This document shows, one piece after another, positions 8,456 through 15,931 of a stretch of 64,000 bases of DNA. The notes under the pieces are model-generated. The model searched no databases and was not told the DNA's origin. It was given only the letters and a program-made list of their open reading frames with translations. Both the position numbers and the translations under genes were made by a program. How positions within the stretch are numbered: the stretch's first letter is position 1; every line of letters starts with the position of its first letter. This DNA is from Azospirillum sp. B510 (GTDB taxonomy: Bacteria > Pseudomonadota > Alphaproteobacteria > Azospirillales > Azospirillaceae): contig NC_013854.1 in assembly GCF_000010725.1 (NCBI RefSeq), positions 2,571,001 to 2,635,000 of the forward strand. The letters run 5' to 3'.

Positions 8456-9861
8456 GCCTGCATCTCCTCTTCGCACCCGGCCCGGTCGTCCGAAACCGCC
8501 TGCAACGCCTGCTCGGCTTCCGCGGCGAGTTGGCGGACAAGGTCGCGCACCTTCTTCGTCCGCACCAGATCGATCCTCAGATCGAGAATATCCTTGAACC
8601 CATATTCATAAGCCCAGACATCGGGTGGCGCATCGATGCGGCAGGAGGTGTGGGCGAGATGATCGAGGATCAACTCCTCGGTCGTTTCCTGCGACTGCTG
8701 GGCGGTGCCGCCGAAATGCAGCTCCGACACACGCTGCACGAAGGCGGCCTCCTCGGCTATCGCCTCATAGAGCCCACGCAAGCGCAGTTCGTTGAGGACC
8801 GGCCTGGTCGTCCGCGCAAGGAAGCGCCGCGAGATCATCCAGTGCCGCATCGCCCGCTCGGTGGCGAGTTCGGCCATCAGGGCGTCGAACTCCTCTCCCG
8901 TCAGATCATTGCTGCGGCACCATCGCAACAGCGCCTCCGGCGACTCGATGCCGCGCCCCATGCAGAATCGCCGCGCCTCGGCGGTGACCGCTTCGGCATC
9001 CACCTTGACGCCGACGGCTTCGGCCAATTGGCCGGCCAGCAGCCGGCCGAGCGCCGCATTGTTGATCTCGGCGAAATCCGGTCGATGCAGGGCGGCATGC
9101 AGAGCGATATCCGACAGCGGAACGGCGTTGCCGCCATGCTCCACCCGGCGGTCCCGCTCATACAGCACGTCGAAATAATGCGACGCGTTGAAGGCGAAGG
9201 GTGCCGGACGCGGCGGGGTGATCAGACTGGCGAGGTGGTTGAGCAGCGCCTCCGCATCGCGGCGCTTCTGGTCGACCGCGCCCGCGTCGAGAAAGCGTTC
9301 AAGACGCTCGATCTCCGCATCGGTCAGCGCGGCTTCGGCCCAAATCCGATCCCGCGTCCGTTCAGGGAAATAGCAGCGCTTGGCGGCGGTGACCACGCGG
9401 TCGCGCAGATCACCGTCGATCGCTCCGGCGGCCACCGCCGCCTCCAGGCTGGCACGCAAATTCACCAGCGGCTCGGACAAGGGGAGATAGCCGTCTTCGG
9501 GACCGGCATGGGCCAGGGCGACCTCGTCGTCTCCGGTCAGACGGCCGTCGATATACTGCCGCGCCACCTCACCGATCGGAATCATGCCGAAGCCATGGCA
9601 CTCCGCGGCCCTCAGGGCTCCCATGCTCGATGCGCCATAGACCGCGATGCCCCTGGAGAGCGCGAACAGGATCTCCTTGTGCCAGACGGACAGGGACTGG
9701 CCGAAGACACCGTCGATCAGGGCGATCACATCCGGCTGGTGGATGGTCATCGCGCTCAGGATATCGGCCTGGGCGGCCGGAGGCAGATACACCGCATCCG
9801 ACAGGATCGTCCTGGCATCCTCGACGGCCATCGTCGGACCAAGGAAAACACAGATCTTCAT
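8452..9861 (-). CDS. tfuA-like: TfuA-like protein (YcaO partner for thioamide formation)
   Basis: A 469-residue protein whose N-terminal 150 residues are a clear TfuA domain: FLGPTM, IDGVFGQSLSVWHKEIL, GASSMGALRAAE and DDEVALAHAGPEDGY. The remaining 300 residues are a helical C-terminal extension common in long TfuA proteins, with no catalytic motif I recognise. TfuA proteins partner YcaO enzymes in trifolitoxin-type and thioviridamide-type pathways and in methanogen McrA thioglycine formation. They are thought to help deliver sulfur. Start ATG 9861 (MKICVFLG) is set by homology; the frame stays open upstream into ycaO. It lies 26 bp after the YcaO gene and overlaps the sulfur-carrier start. 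Confidence 0.88.
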   Translation of the reverse strand: MKICVFLGPTMAVEDARTILSDAVYLPPAAQADILSAMTIHQPDVIALIDGVFGQSLSVWHKEILFALSRGIAVYGASSMGALRAAECHGFGMIPIGEVARQYIDGRLTGDDEVALAHAGPEDGYLPLSEPLVNLRASLEAAVAAGAIDGDLRDRVVTAAKRCYFPERTRDRIWAEAALTDAEIERLERFLDAGAVDQKRRDAEALLNHLASLITPPRPAPFAFNASHYFDVLYERDRRVEHGGNAVPLSDIALHAALHRPDFAEINNAALGRLLAGQLAEAVGVKVDAEAVTAEARRFCMGRGIESPEALLRWCRSNDLTGEEFDALMAELATERAMRHWMISRRFLARTTRPVLNELRLRGLYEAIAEEAAFVQRVSELHFGGTAQQSQETTEELILDHLAHTSCRIDAPPDVWAYEYGFKDILDLRIDLVRTKKVRDLVRQLAAEAEQALQAVSDDRAGCEEEMQA

Positions 9862-9887
9862 TCGTCCGCCCCCACCCGAAGCGCCCG

Positions 9888-11225
9888 TCACGCCACGCCT
9901 GCCCCGGCGGCCATCCGCGTCCTGACCATTTCGGTGAAGCCGTGCGCACGCGATCCGGCCGCGTAGAAATCGAAACGATAGCCCTCCAGGCCGGGAACCA
10001 GAACCCTGACCACCGGAATTCCCATCTCGGGCTGGGTCAGATCGAAGACCAGGACCTGCGACAGGCCCACCCGCTGCAACAGGCCGAGCAGGACGGTGAT
10101 GTCGCCCTCGAAGGTCGGCGTGGACAGGTCGGCATGCCGGCGCCCATCGACCGTTGCCGGCTGCGCCTCCAGCGCGGCGATTCCGGCGCTGCCATCGGCG
10201 TTCTGGTTGCGGATCATGTCCCTGCGGAAGAAATCGTCGCGGGAACCGGCGATCATCACCAGACGGGCCTGGACCGCCTCGGTCAGGGCGCGGCACATGG
10301 CGACGGCCGGCTCCAGATGGCTGCCGTAACCACGGCTCATTCCCATGTTCCGCACATCGCGATCGTAAACCATCGCCATGTAGCTGGGCAGGCCGAGATC
10401 ATTGGTGACGTCGAACAGCAGGGGGCGGACGCCCGCGGCCTCGAAACGGTTCAGCAGATCGCGGACCGTGGGATGATCGATGCTGGTCAGATCGACCCGC
10501 GGCGTCGGGATCTGGAGCTGGTCGCAGGCACTGCCCCAGCAGGACACCGCATCGCGCTCCATCACCTCGCACAGCCCGGAGACGACGGCCTCAAGAATGT
10601 GATTGCCGCTGGCCAGACCGTTGGTGCCGGCGGCGTAGAAGCTCCGCGGGCCGGGCCGGGCGCCGGGGACGCTGTGGAGACCGACCGCGGTCCAGGGCGC
10701 GGCGATGCGGCGGCCACCGATCAGATCCCATCCCCAGGTCCAATATTCCGGCCTGTCGGGCTGGAAGGCGCTGTCCTTGCTGCCCGGCATGCGGTCCAGC
10801 GGGATGCGCCCATCCTCGGGCAGATCGTTCCAGGCGGCCTCGACATGGGGCAGACGCATCGTCTCGGCGTGATAGCACTCGATCCCCTCCATCGCCGCCG
10901 ACACCGTCGCCGCCACCAGGCTGAAGCCCTTTCCAGCGCTTCCCGCCAGGGTCGAGCTGTTCGGGCGGTGCCCAAGAACGGTGTGGATACCGACACGATC
11001 CAGGCCGGTCACGTCCGCCAGCCTGGTGATGCCGCAGCGGGCCAAATGAGGGGTGATGCGGGCCAGTGTCTCTTCCGGGGTGGCCGTCCGGTGGGTGCCG
11101 GTAAAGAAACGCTTCGCCGCCGTGTATACACCGTCCCCCAACCTTATGCCGGCGGTTGGATGCGGCTGATTGTCAGGAAGAGGGGAGGCATGACCGGGCG
11201 TTGCCGGATTTGTCGAAGCTCGCAT
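9888..11225 (-). CDS. ycaO-like: YcaO-domain ATP-dependent peptide-modifying enzyme
   Basis: A 445-residue YcaO protein. YcaO enzymes activate backbone amides with ATP and then form azolines, amidines or, with TfuA, thioamides. The Mg-ATP ligand signatures are present: AAMEGIECYHAE, the second acidic helix LCEVMERDAV, and the ALTEAVQARLVMIAGSRDD segment. The C-terminus (VPGLEGYRFDFY) lacks the proline-rich PxPxP tail of azoline-forming YcaOs, and no ocin-ThiF partner is fused. Both points fit TfuA-type thioamidation. Start ATG 11225 has a GGAAG site 8 nt upstream. A strong hairpin separates it from the precursor gene. Confidence 0.9.
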   Translation of the reverse strand: MRASTNPATPGHASPLPDNQPHPTAGIRLGDGVYTAAKRFFTGTHRTATPEETLARITPHLARCGITRLADVTGLDRVGIHTVLGHRPNSSTLAGSAGKGFSLVAATVSAAMEGIECYHAETMRLPHVEAAWNDLPEDGRIPLDRMPGSKDSAFQPDRPEYWTWGWDLIGGRRIAAPWTAVGLHSVPGARPGPRSFYAAGTNGLASGNHILEAVVSGLCEVMERDAVSCWGSACDQLQIPTPRVDLTSIDHPTVRDLLNRFEAAGVRPLLFDVTNDLGLPSYMAMVYDRDVRNMGMSRGYGSHLEPAVAMCRALTEAVQARLVMIAGSRDDFFRRDMIRNQNADGSAGIAALEAQPATVDGRRHADLSTPTFEGDITVLLGLLQRVGLSQVLVFDLTQPEMGIPVVRVLVPGLEGYRFDFYAAGSRAHGFTEMVRTRMAAGAGVA

Positions 11226-11250
11226 CTACAGCTTCCGGAAATTTGCGAAG

Positions 11251-11276
11251 GGGCCGGCTTCGTGGGAAGCCGGCCC
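11251..11276. promoter_or_regulatory. GC-rich hairpin between precursor and ycaO genes
   Basis: A perfect 11-bp inverted repeat (11251-11261 with 11266-11276) has a 4-nt loop and lies in the 60-bp gap between the repetitive precursor stop and the ycaO start. No U-tract follows on the minus strand. It could be a partial terminator or an mRNA-stabilising stem that keeps precursor mRNA in excess over enzyme mRNA, as is common in RiPP operons. That function is inferred. Confidence 0.55.
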
Positions 11277-11285
11277 TGCCACATC

Positions 11286-12443
11286 TCAGGCGATGGTGTC
11301 CTTGCCGGCGGTGTCCTTGCCGGCATCATCCGCCGTCGCGGCTTGCGTCTCCGTCGACGGCGTCACCTGAGCCGGCGCGGAGGCCGGAACCCCGAACAGC
11401 GACGACAGGCTGGCGACCGCGGCGGGAACCGAGAACAGCGATGCCGCCTGGGCGGTCGCCGGAACGGCGAACAGCGACGACAGGCTGGCGACGGCCGCCG
11501 GATGCGCCTGCAACGACGCGCAAGCCGCAGGCGCGGACGGCGCCGACGTGGCGGCGGGCGCCGTGAACAGCGACGCCGTCTGGGCGGTCGCCGGAACGGC
11601 GAACAGCGACGACAGGCTGGCGACGGCCGCCGGATGCGCCTGCAACGACGCGCAAGCCGCAGGCGCGGACGGCGCCGACGTGGCGGCGGGCGCCGTGAAC
11701 AGCGACGCCGTCTGGGCGGTCGCCGGAACGGCGAACAGCGACGACAGGCTGGCGACGGCCGCCGGATGCGCCTGCAACGACGCGCAAGCCGCAGGCGCGG
11801 ACGGCGCCGACGTGGCGGCGGGCGCCGTGAACAGCGACGCCGTCTGGGCGGTCGCCGGAACGGCGAACAGCGACGACAGGCTGGCGACGGCCGCCGGATG
11901 CGCCTGCAACGACGCGCAAGCCGCAGGCGCGGACGGCGCCGACGTGGCGGCGGGCGCCGTGAACAGCGACGCCGCCTGGGCGGTCGCCGGAACGGCGAAC
12001 AGCGACGACAGGCTGGCGACAGCCGCCGGATGCGCCTGCAACGACGCGCAAGCCGCAGGCGCGGACGGCGCCGACGTGGCGGCGGGCGCCGTGAACAGCG
12101 ACGCCGCCTGGGCGATCGCCGGAACGGCGAACAGCGACGACAGGCTGGCGACAGCCGCCGGATGCGCCTGGAGGGACACGCAGGCCGCAGGGGCCGCCGC
12201 CACCGAGGAAGCGGCCGTCGCGATGGATTCAGCCGCGAGGCCGGAATTCACCTCGCCGCCCTCCGCCAGGGCGCCGAAAGCTTGGGCGGCAACCGAGCGC
12301 ACATCATCCGCGGTGATGTCGCCGAAGCCGTTCTGAGCGAGAATCGCTTGCTTCCCGGCGGCGTCCGCACCGTTAAGCTGGTCTCGGAAGCCACCATCGG
12401 TAGCAAGGCGCTTAATGAGGTCGAGCGCCTTCTCGTTGGCCAT
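11286..12443 (-). CDS. RiPP precursor: Nif11-type leader with six-fold 44-residue repetitive core
   Basis: A 385-residue protein. Residues 5-55 match the Nif11-like leader family (ALDLIKRLATDGGFR, then ILAQNGFGDIT), followed by ALAEGG at 58-63, a plausible double-glycine processing site. From about residue 85 the sequence is a tandem repeat of 44 residues. Each unit begins after a cysteine (Cys88, 132, 176, 220, 264, 308) and contains SLQAHP, SLSSLFAVPA and ASLFTAPA. The sixth copy decays into a short C-terminal tail with duplicated AGKDT. It is rich in Ala, Ser, Pro and Leu-Phe pairs. AGGAGG lies 7 nt before ATG 12443. Directly upstream of ycaO-tfuA, it is the best substrate candidate. A structural protein is the alternative, but the Nif11 leader argues against it. 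Confidence 0.85.
   Translation of the reverse strand: MANEKALDLIKRLATDGGFRDQLNGADAAGKQAILAQNGFGDITADDVRSVAAQAFGALAEGGEVNSGLAAESIATAASSVAAAPAACVSLQAHPAAVASLSSLFAVPAIAQAASLFTAPAATSAPSAPAACASLQAHPAAVASLSSLFAVPATAQAASLFTAPAATSAPSAPAACASLQAHPAAVASLSSLFAVPATAQTASLFTAPAATSAPSAPAACASLQAHPAAVASLSSLFAVPATAQTASLFTAPAATSAPSAPAACASLQAHPAAVASLSSLFAVPATAQTASLFTAPAATSAPSAPAACASLQAHPAAVASLSSLFAVPATAQAASLFSVPAAVASLSSLFGVPASAPAQVTPSTETQAATADDAGKDTAGKDTIA
11433..12179 (-). repeat. 132-bp in-frame tandem repeat (five full copies plus a partial)
   Basis: Copies begin every 132 bp, judged from the sequence CAACGACGCG at 11511, 11643, 11775, 11907 and 12039 on the plus strand, with a diverged copy at 12171. Units are nearly identical even at third codon positions, differing at few sites, such as Ala/Thr in the AQ(A/T)AS segment. 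This points to recent expansion or homogenisation by recombination. They encode the 44-residue core units of the precursor. Confidence 0.92.
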
Positions 12444-12809
12444 TTTGCCCCTCCTACACCGTCTGCAAATGCGATTGGGTCGGAATCATATGACTGACCG
12501 GACCAATAACATAGGCAATCAGGAAAAATGCTACCTAAAAATTGTATCAAACGGCATTTAAGCTGATTATTTAATTTCCATTACAATGCCGGCTGGCCAG
12601 CCGGAAAGAGTTCTGGAAAGACGTCGGCACGGAAATTCATGCGTTGAAGGATTCACCGAAATATGGGAAGTCCTTCAACGCATGAAATCATAAAACCCAA
12701 CGATCCAATCGCTTCCTCAAAGAGGAATGATCGAATATCTCAGAGAATATGTGGGGCGTAAGGATTGGGGTTTCACATCTTCTCCCTCAATTCCGCCCCC
12801 TGCCCCTCA
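12444..12809. other. Intergenic region between the two precursor genes
   Basis: This 366-bp gap is markedly AT-rich around 12480-12590 in otherwise very GC-rich DNA. It presumably holds the promoter of the 44-residue-repeat precursor and its enzymes. I see no ORF with coding character. It contains the long hairpin at 12636-12686. No clear -35/-10 pair could be assigned with confidence. Confidence 0.5.
12636..12686. promoter_or_regulatory. Perfect 16-bp stem-loop downstream of the first precursor gene
   Basis: Arms 12636-12651 and 12671-12686 are perfect reverse complements around a 19-nt loop. On the minus strand the stem is followed by only three Ts, so it is a weak candidate intrinsic terminator for the 12810-13172 gene. 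It may instead be an mRNA 3'-end stabiliser or a read-through attenuator for the rest of the cluster. Confidence 0.55.
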
Positions 12810-13172
12810 TCAGGTGGGTGAGGAGTATGCAGCCGAACCAAAAGCTGACGAGCCATATGCCGCAGACCCAAAACCGGCCGCCGCGAAGCCAGCTGACGCG
12901 AAGCCAGCCGCCGCAAAATAGGCCTCGACGGACTGACCGGACGACTCGCCAGTACCGCTGGCGGCGCTCGGAGAGGTCGCCGCAAGGTCGCCGCGGCCGG
13001 CAACCGCGGATGGCTGCGCCATCGCCCGAAGGTCCGCCGCCTCAACCTTGGCAAAGCCGTGACGGGCAAGCGTGTCGCGCTTCGCCTTCATGTCCCCGCC
13101 GCCAAGAACCGCACGAAAGGATGAGTCGGTAGCAAGGCGCTTGATAAGATCAACCGCGGTCATCGTAGCCAT
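12810..13172 (-). CDS. RiPP precursor: Nif11-type leader with pentad aromatic repeat core
   Basis: A 120-residue protein. Residues 5-50 form a leader paralogous to the other precursor (VDLIKRLATDSSFR here, LDLIKRLATDGGFR there; then LARHGF). A Ser/Gly/Ala-rich linker follows. The core (85-120) has an aromatic residue exactly every five positions: Phe86, 91, 96, 101, Tyr106, Phe111, Tyr116, with only Ala, Gly and Ser between. There is no cysteine anywhere. Start ATG 13172 has GGAGG 7 nt upstream; upstream in-frame codons lack a ribosome site. It is the first RiPP gene of the cluster. The core resembles a pentapeptide-repeat rhythm but lacks the Asp/Asn of that family. Confidence 0.8.
   Translation of the reverse strand: MATMTAVDLIKRLATDSSFRAVLGGGDMKAKRDTLARHGFAKVEAADLRAMAQPSAVAGRGDLAATSPSAASGTGESSGQSVEAYFAAAGFASAGFAAAGFGSAAYGSSAFGSAAYSSPT
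12813..12917 (-). repeat. 15-bp coding repeat giving a 5-residue periodic core
   Basis: Seven consecutive pentads of the form aromatic-small-small-small-small are encoded at the 3' end of the precursor gene. The DNA repeat is degenerate, unlike the near-identical 132-bp repeats of the neighbouring precursor, so amino-acid periodicity seems to be what is conserved. Confidence 0.8.
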
Positions 13173-13322
13173 ACGCGATCCTCCACCATCGAGAGAGCCA
13201 ATGGGACACCACCCATGCGATCCCATCATATTTGCTATGCGAATATAGGATCAAGGGTATTGTTTCCATCAAAACAACCGATACGGATCCTGGTGACGGG
13301 CGATATGACACGGCGGAAGAGT

Positions 13323-13907
13323 CTAGCAGGCCGAAATTCGCGGGCGGGCGTACCAGCGTTCCCGGCTTTGCCGCCAGAATTCCGCCATCGGCTGGGCCAT
13401 CGGCTCGGGCAATGGCGCAAGACCGCTCAGGTGGCCGCCAAGACGCCGGGCAACCGCCTTGGATGCGAAATTCTGCGGATTGATGGTGTGCAGCACATCG
13501 TCCCAGCCAAGCGTTTCAAAGGCCCAATCGACGGCGGCCGTCGCGGCTTCCACGGCATAGCCACGCCCCCAATGACTGCGCATGATCGCCCAACCGACCT
13601 CGTTTCCGGGCCAGCCTTCCGGAACCCAGGGACCGACCCGACCGACCCAAAGGCCTGTGGACTTCTCGATCACGGAAAACATGGAAAAGCCTTGGATCAT
13701 CCAGGCTCCGGCCACCGCGACGAACCCGCGCCAGGCGATGGGGCGGGGCTGGACGCCGCCGATATGCCTCGTCACCTCCTCATCGGCCATCATGGCGGCC
13801 CAAGGCTCGAAATCTTCGGCCCTGGTCGGACGCAGGAGCAACCGACGGGTCTCCAGGATCGGCTCCGCGACCGACCGAATGTTCTGCTGAACCCTTGACA
13901 ACACCAT
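13323..13907 (-). CDS. GNAT-family N-acetyltransferase (RimJ/RimL type)
   Basis: A 194-residue acetyltransferase of the RimJ/RimL group, which transfers acetyl from acetyl-CoA to N-terminal or side-chain amines. Visible features are ETRRLLLRPTRAEDFEPW at the N-terminus, the acetyl-CoA-binding segment SHWGRGYAVEAATAAVDWAF, and the closing NFASKAVARRLGG helix. Start ATG 13907 (MVLSRVQQ) has a GGAAGGG site; the longer upstream frame is not needed. It lies on the same strand 150 bp upstream of the first RiPP precursor, with an AT-rich gap between. It may be unrelated to the cluster or a tailoring enzyme; the spacing favours a separate promoter. Confidence 0.82.
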   Translation of the reverse strand: MVLSRVQQNIRSVAEPILETRRLLLRPTRAEDFEPWAAMMADEEVTRHIGGVQPRPIAWRGFVAVAGAWMIQGFSMFSVIEKSTGLWVGRVGPWVPEGWPGNEVGWAIMRSHWGRGYAVEAATAAVDWAFETLGWDDVLHTINPQNFASKAVARRLGGHLSGLAPLPEPMAQPMAEFWRQSRERWYARPRISAC

Positions 13908-14152
13908 CGCCCTTCCACGTTCGGATGCGCCGTACGCGCCTACCGCACTGCAAACGGATGGACCCCGATATACCGGGATAATGACGGATCGCCTATCGTG
14001 GAAAAATGCTCCATCGTGTGGCGAGCGACATAATGGGGAATACCCAGCCATTCCCCTCGCGAAAAGGGAGACTCCGTCGGGAAATGCCCGCCCCTTCCCG
14101 GGAAGGGCGTATCGTCCACCCGTTTCGTCCGATGCCGTTTAGCGCGAATTCC

Positions 14153-14156
14153 CTAG
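14153..14156. repeat. Target-site duplication, left copy (CTAG)
   Basis: CTAG directly abuts the left inverted repeat of the IS element and is repeated at 15770-15773. A 4-bp duplication is typical of IS1380-family transposition. Confidence 0.7.
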
Positions 14157-15769
14157 CCGCCTTTATTCACCAGGGTGGCGAGCGGTCTGGTCGCCGCGTT
14201 GAGATGATCAACGTTGGGCTGTATGGGCGCGCGTCGTCGGCCGCCGCGCTGACGGCGGCGTGACGGTGTCGGAGTTGGTGGTGGAGGGGATTGGGTGACG
14301 GCTGGGGCACGCTGCCCCGGTGCTCAGCAGATGAGCCGGGGCATGCGGCCGAGGGCGAGGTGGATGATCGCCTGATCAGGCGCGCTGGTCGGCAGGTGCA
14401 CCTTGATCTGCGTCTTCATCTCCACGATACGCGCGGCGGTCTTCACCAAGCGCAGCCGCAAGGTGTCGAATTGCACCGTGCGCCAGCGGGAGCGTTTCGG
14501 CATCAGCGAGCGCAGGCTCCACAGCAGCCAGTACGCCCCGGCGTGCAGGAACAGGCGGAACTGGTTGGCCGTCGCCTTGGTGCAGGAGGTCCGGTCTGCG
14601 GCAAGGTGGGATTTCCAGGCTTTTATATGATTTTCCGCCTGTCCCCTCGCGCAATACAGGCCGGCATACAGCCAGCGACCCGTGCCGTGGCGTAGGTTGG
14701 TGACGATGAAGCGGCTGTCGGTGCCCTGGTCTCCTGCCTCGACGCGCGCGACGATGCGGCGGACCCGGCTCCAGGTGCTGGCCCCGTCATAGAATTCCTT
14801 GAAGCGGCGCACCTTGTCGGCTCCGGGCATGGCCTGGAAGCGCGCCGCGGTGCTGGCCTCCAGCGTGGTGACGTGACGGCGCAGTGTGCTGCTGGTCGGC
14901 AGACCGAGCACGTAGTCGAGCCCCTCCGCCTCGCACCAGTCCAGCACCTCCGGGCAGGCGTAATGGCCGTCGGCGCGCAGCAGGATCTCGGTCTTGGGCC
15001 AGTTTGCCCGAATGGCGCGGAGCAGGCGACGCAGGAAGGTCCGGATCTCCGTCCCCTTGGGCCGCTTGGCTGGGCGCAGCACAGCGGTGACAAAGCGGCC
15101 GTTGCCGTCGAAGACAACGATGGGCTGGAAGCCGTACTCGTCGTAATGGGCGTTGAACAGGCGCAACTGCTGACCGCCATGCACCGTGTCGAAGGTGTCG
15201 TCTACATCCAGCACGATGCGCTTGGGCACCTGGCGAAAGGACGCGCAGTAGAGATCGACCATGGCTCGGCCCATGCGCAGCAGTGCGCGGGTATCCGGCA
15301 GGTTCTCCAGGCGCGAGATGGTGGCTTGCGAGCAAAGGTCACGCTCGGACGGCAGGCGTTCCAGGGCCATCTTGAACAGCGGGTCGGAGCGTAGGCTGCC
15401 GGCGTCGTTGCCGTCCTCGTAGCCCGCCGCGATGGCCAGCAGGCGAAAGCCGATGATGTCGGCCAGCGAATGCACGGTGCGCGTTGGATCGCGCGGGTCC
15501 TCAATACAGGCGGCCAGCCGATCGGCAATCCGCAGCCGCTTCGCCACCTCCCGCAGCACCAGCAGCCCGCCATCGGAGGACAGGCGGCCGCCATCAAAGC
15601 GCCCGATCACCGGCTTTCCAGCAACGGGTGACAGGCCGGGCAGCGGCAGGGTATGATCAACCATGGCGGGTGGGCGCTCCGGAAACGGCAGGAGTTGGCG
15701 TCAGCACCCAAATCCTACGGCCGCTCAACGGATGCCGCTACACCCGCCAACCCTCATGAATTTTCCCGG
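14157..15769 (-). mobile_element. IS1380-family insertion sequence, apparently intact
   Basis: A 1613-bp element bounded by imperfect inverted repeats of about 20 bp (14157-14176 and the complement of 15750-15769, 13 of 20 positions matching, with shared CCG, ATTCA and AGGGT blocks). CTAG flanks both ends. It encodes one full-length transposase on the minus strand. Length, single ORF and 4-bp duplication all fit IS1380. It separates the GNAT/RiPP region from the genes leading to glyQS. No passenger gene is present. Confidence 0.85.
14324..15664 (-). CDS. IS1380-family DDE transposase
   Basis: A 446-residue transposase. The N-terminus shows the family signature DGGRLSSDGGLLVLREV. Catalytic acidic residues are recognisable in VLDVDDTFDTVHG, in RADGHYACPEV and in the RGQAENHIKAWK helix. 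The frame is uninterrupted and of full family length, so the copy may be active. The start ATG 15664 lies about 105 bp inside the element's right end. Confidence 0.92.
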   Translation of the reverse strand: MVDHTLPLPGLSPVAGKPVIGRFDGGRLSSDGGLLVLREVAKRLRIADRLAACIEDPRDPTRTVHSLADIIGFRLLAIAAGYEDGNDAGSLRSDPLFKMALERLPSERDLCSQATISRLENLPDTRALLRMGRAMVDLYCASFRQVPKRIVLDVDDTFDTVHGGQQLRLFNAHYDEYGFQPIVVFDGNGRFVTAVLRPAKRPKGTEIRTFLRRLLRAIRANWPKTEILLRADGHYACPEVLDWCEAEGLDYVLGLPTSSTLRRHVTTLEASTAARFQAMPGADKVRRFKEFYDGASTWSRVRRIVARVEAGDQGTDSRFIVTNLRHGTGRWLYAGLYCARGQAENHIKAWKSHLAADRTSCTKATANQFRLFLHAGAYWLLWSLRSLMPKRSRWRTVQFDTLRLRLVKTAARIVEMKTQIKVHLPTSAPDQAIIHLALGRMPRLIC

Positions 15770-15773
15770 CTAG
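15770..15773. repeat. Target-site duplication, right copy (CTAG)
   Basis: Second CTAG copy immediately outside the right inverted repeat of the IS1380-family element. Confidence 0.7.
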
Positions 15774-15931
15774 CCGGTCTGGCCTAAGGCGGCGCGGCCC
15801 GCTAGACACTATATGGCTTGAACGCGAGTGGAGCGATCGATTGCGGCGGAAGGACGGACACGAGGCCCTTTCCCCGGCCTCGCTCGCCGACCAAGCGCCC
15901 GAACAACAAGCCACAAGAACGGAGTATGACG

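Noticed and set aside
11433-12179. Possible CRISPR-like array
   Set aside because: Units are 132 bp, contiguous without unique spacers, and in frame with a protein.
11548-12336. Plus-strand repeat ORF (Ala/Gly/Asp-rich, 44-residue period)
   Set aside because: Antisense shadow of the six-unit precursor; no ribosome site or leader, whereas the minus frame has a Nif11 leader and AGGAGG.
9630-12497. A 955-codon plus-strand ORF with Arg/Gly-rich repeats across the RiPP cluster
   Set aside because: It is the antisense of YcaO, TfuA and the repetitive precursor; the repeats only mirror the 132-bp units, and the product has no family features.
12727-12921. Plus-strand Lys/Pro/Ala repeat peptide
   Set aside because: Antisense of the pentad-repeat core; the 15-bp periodicity is inherited from the opposite strand.
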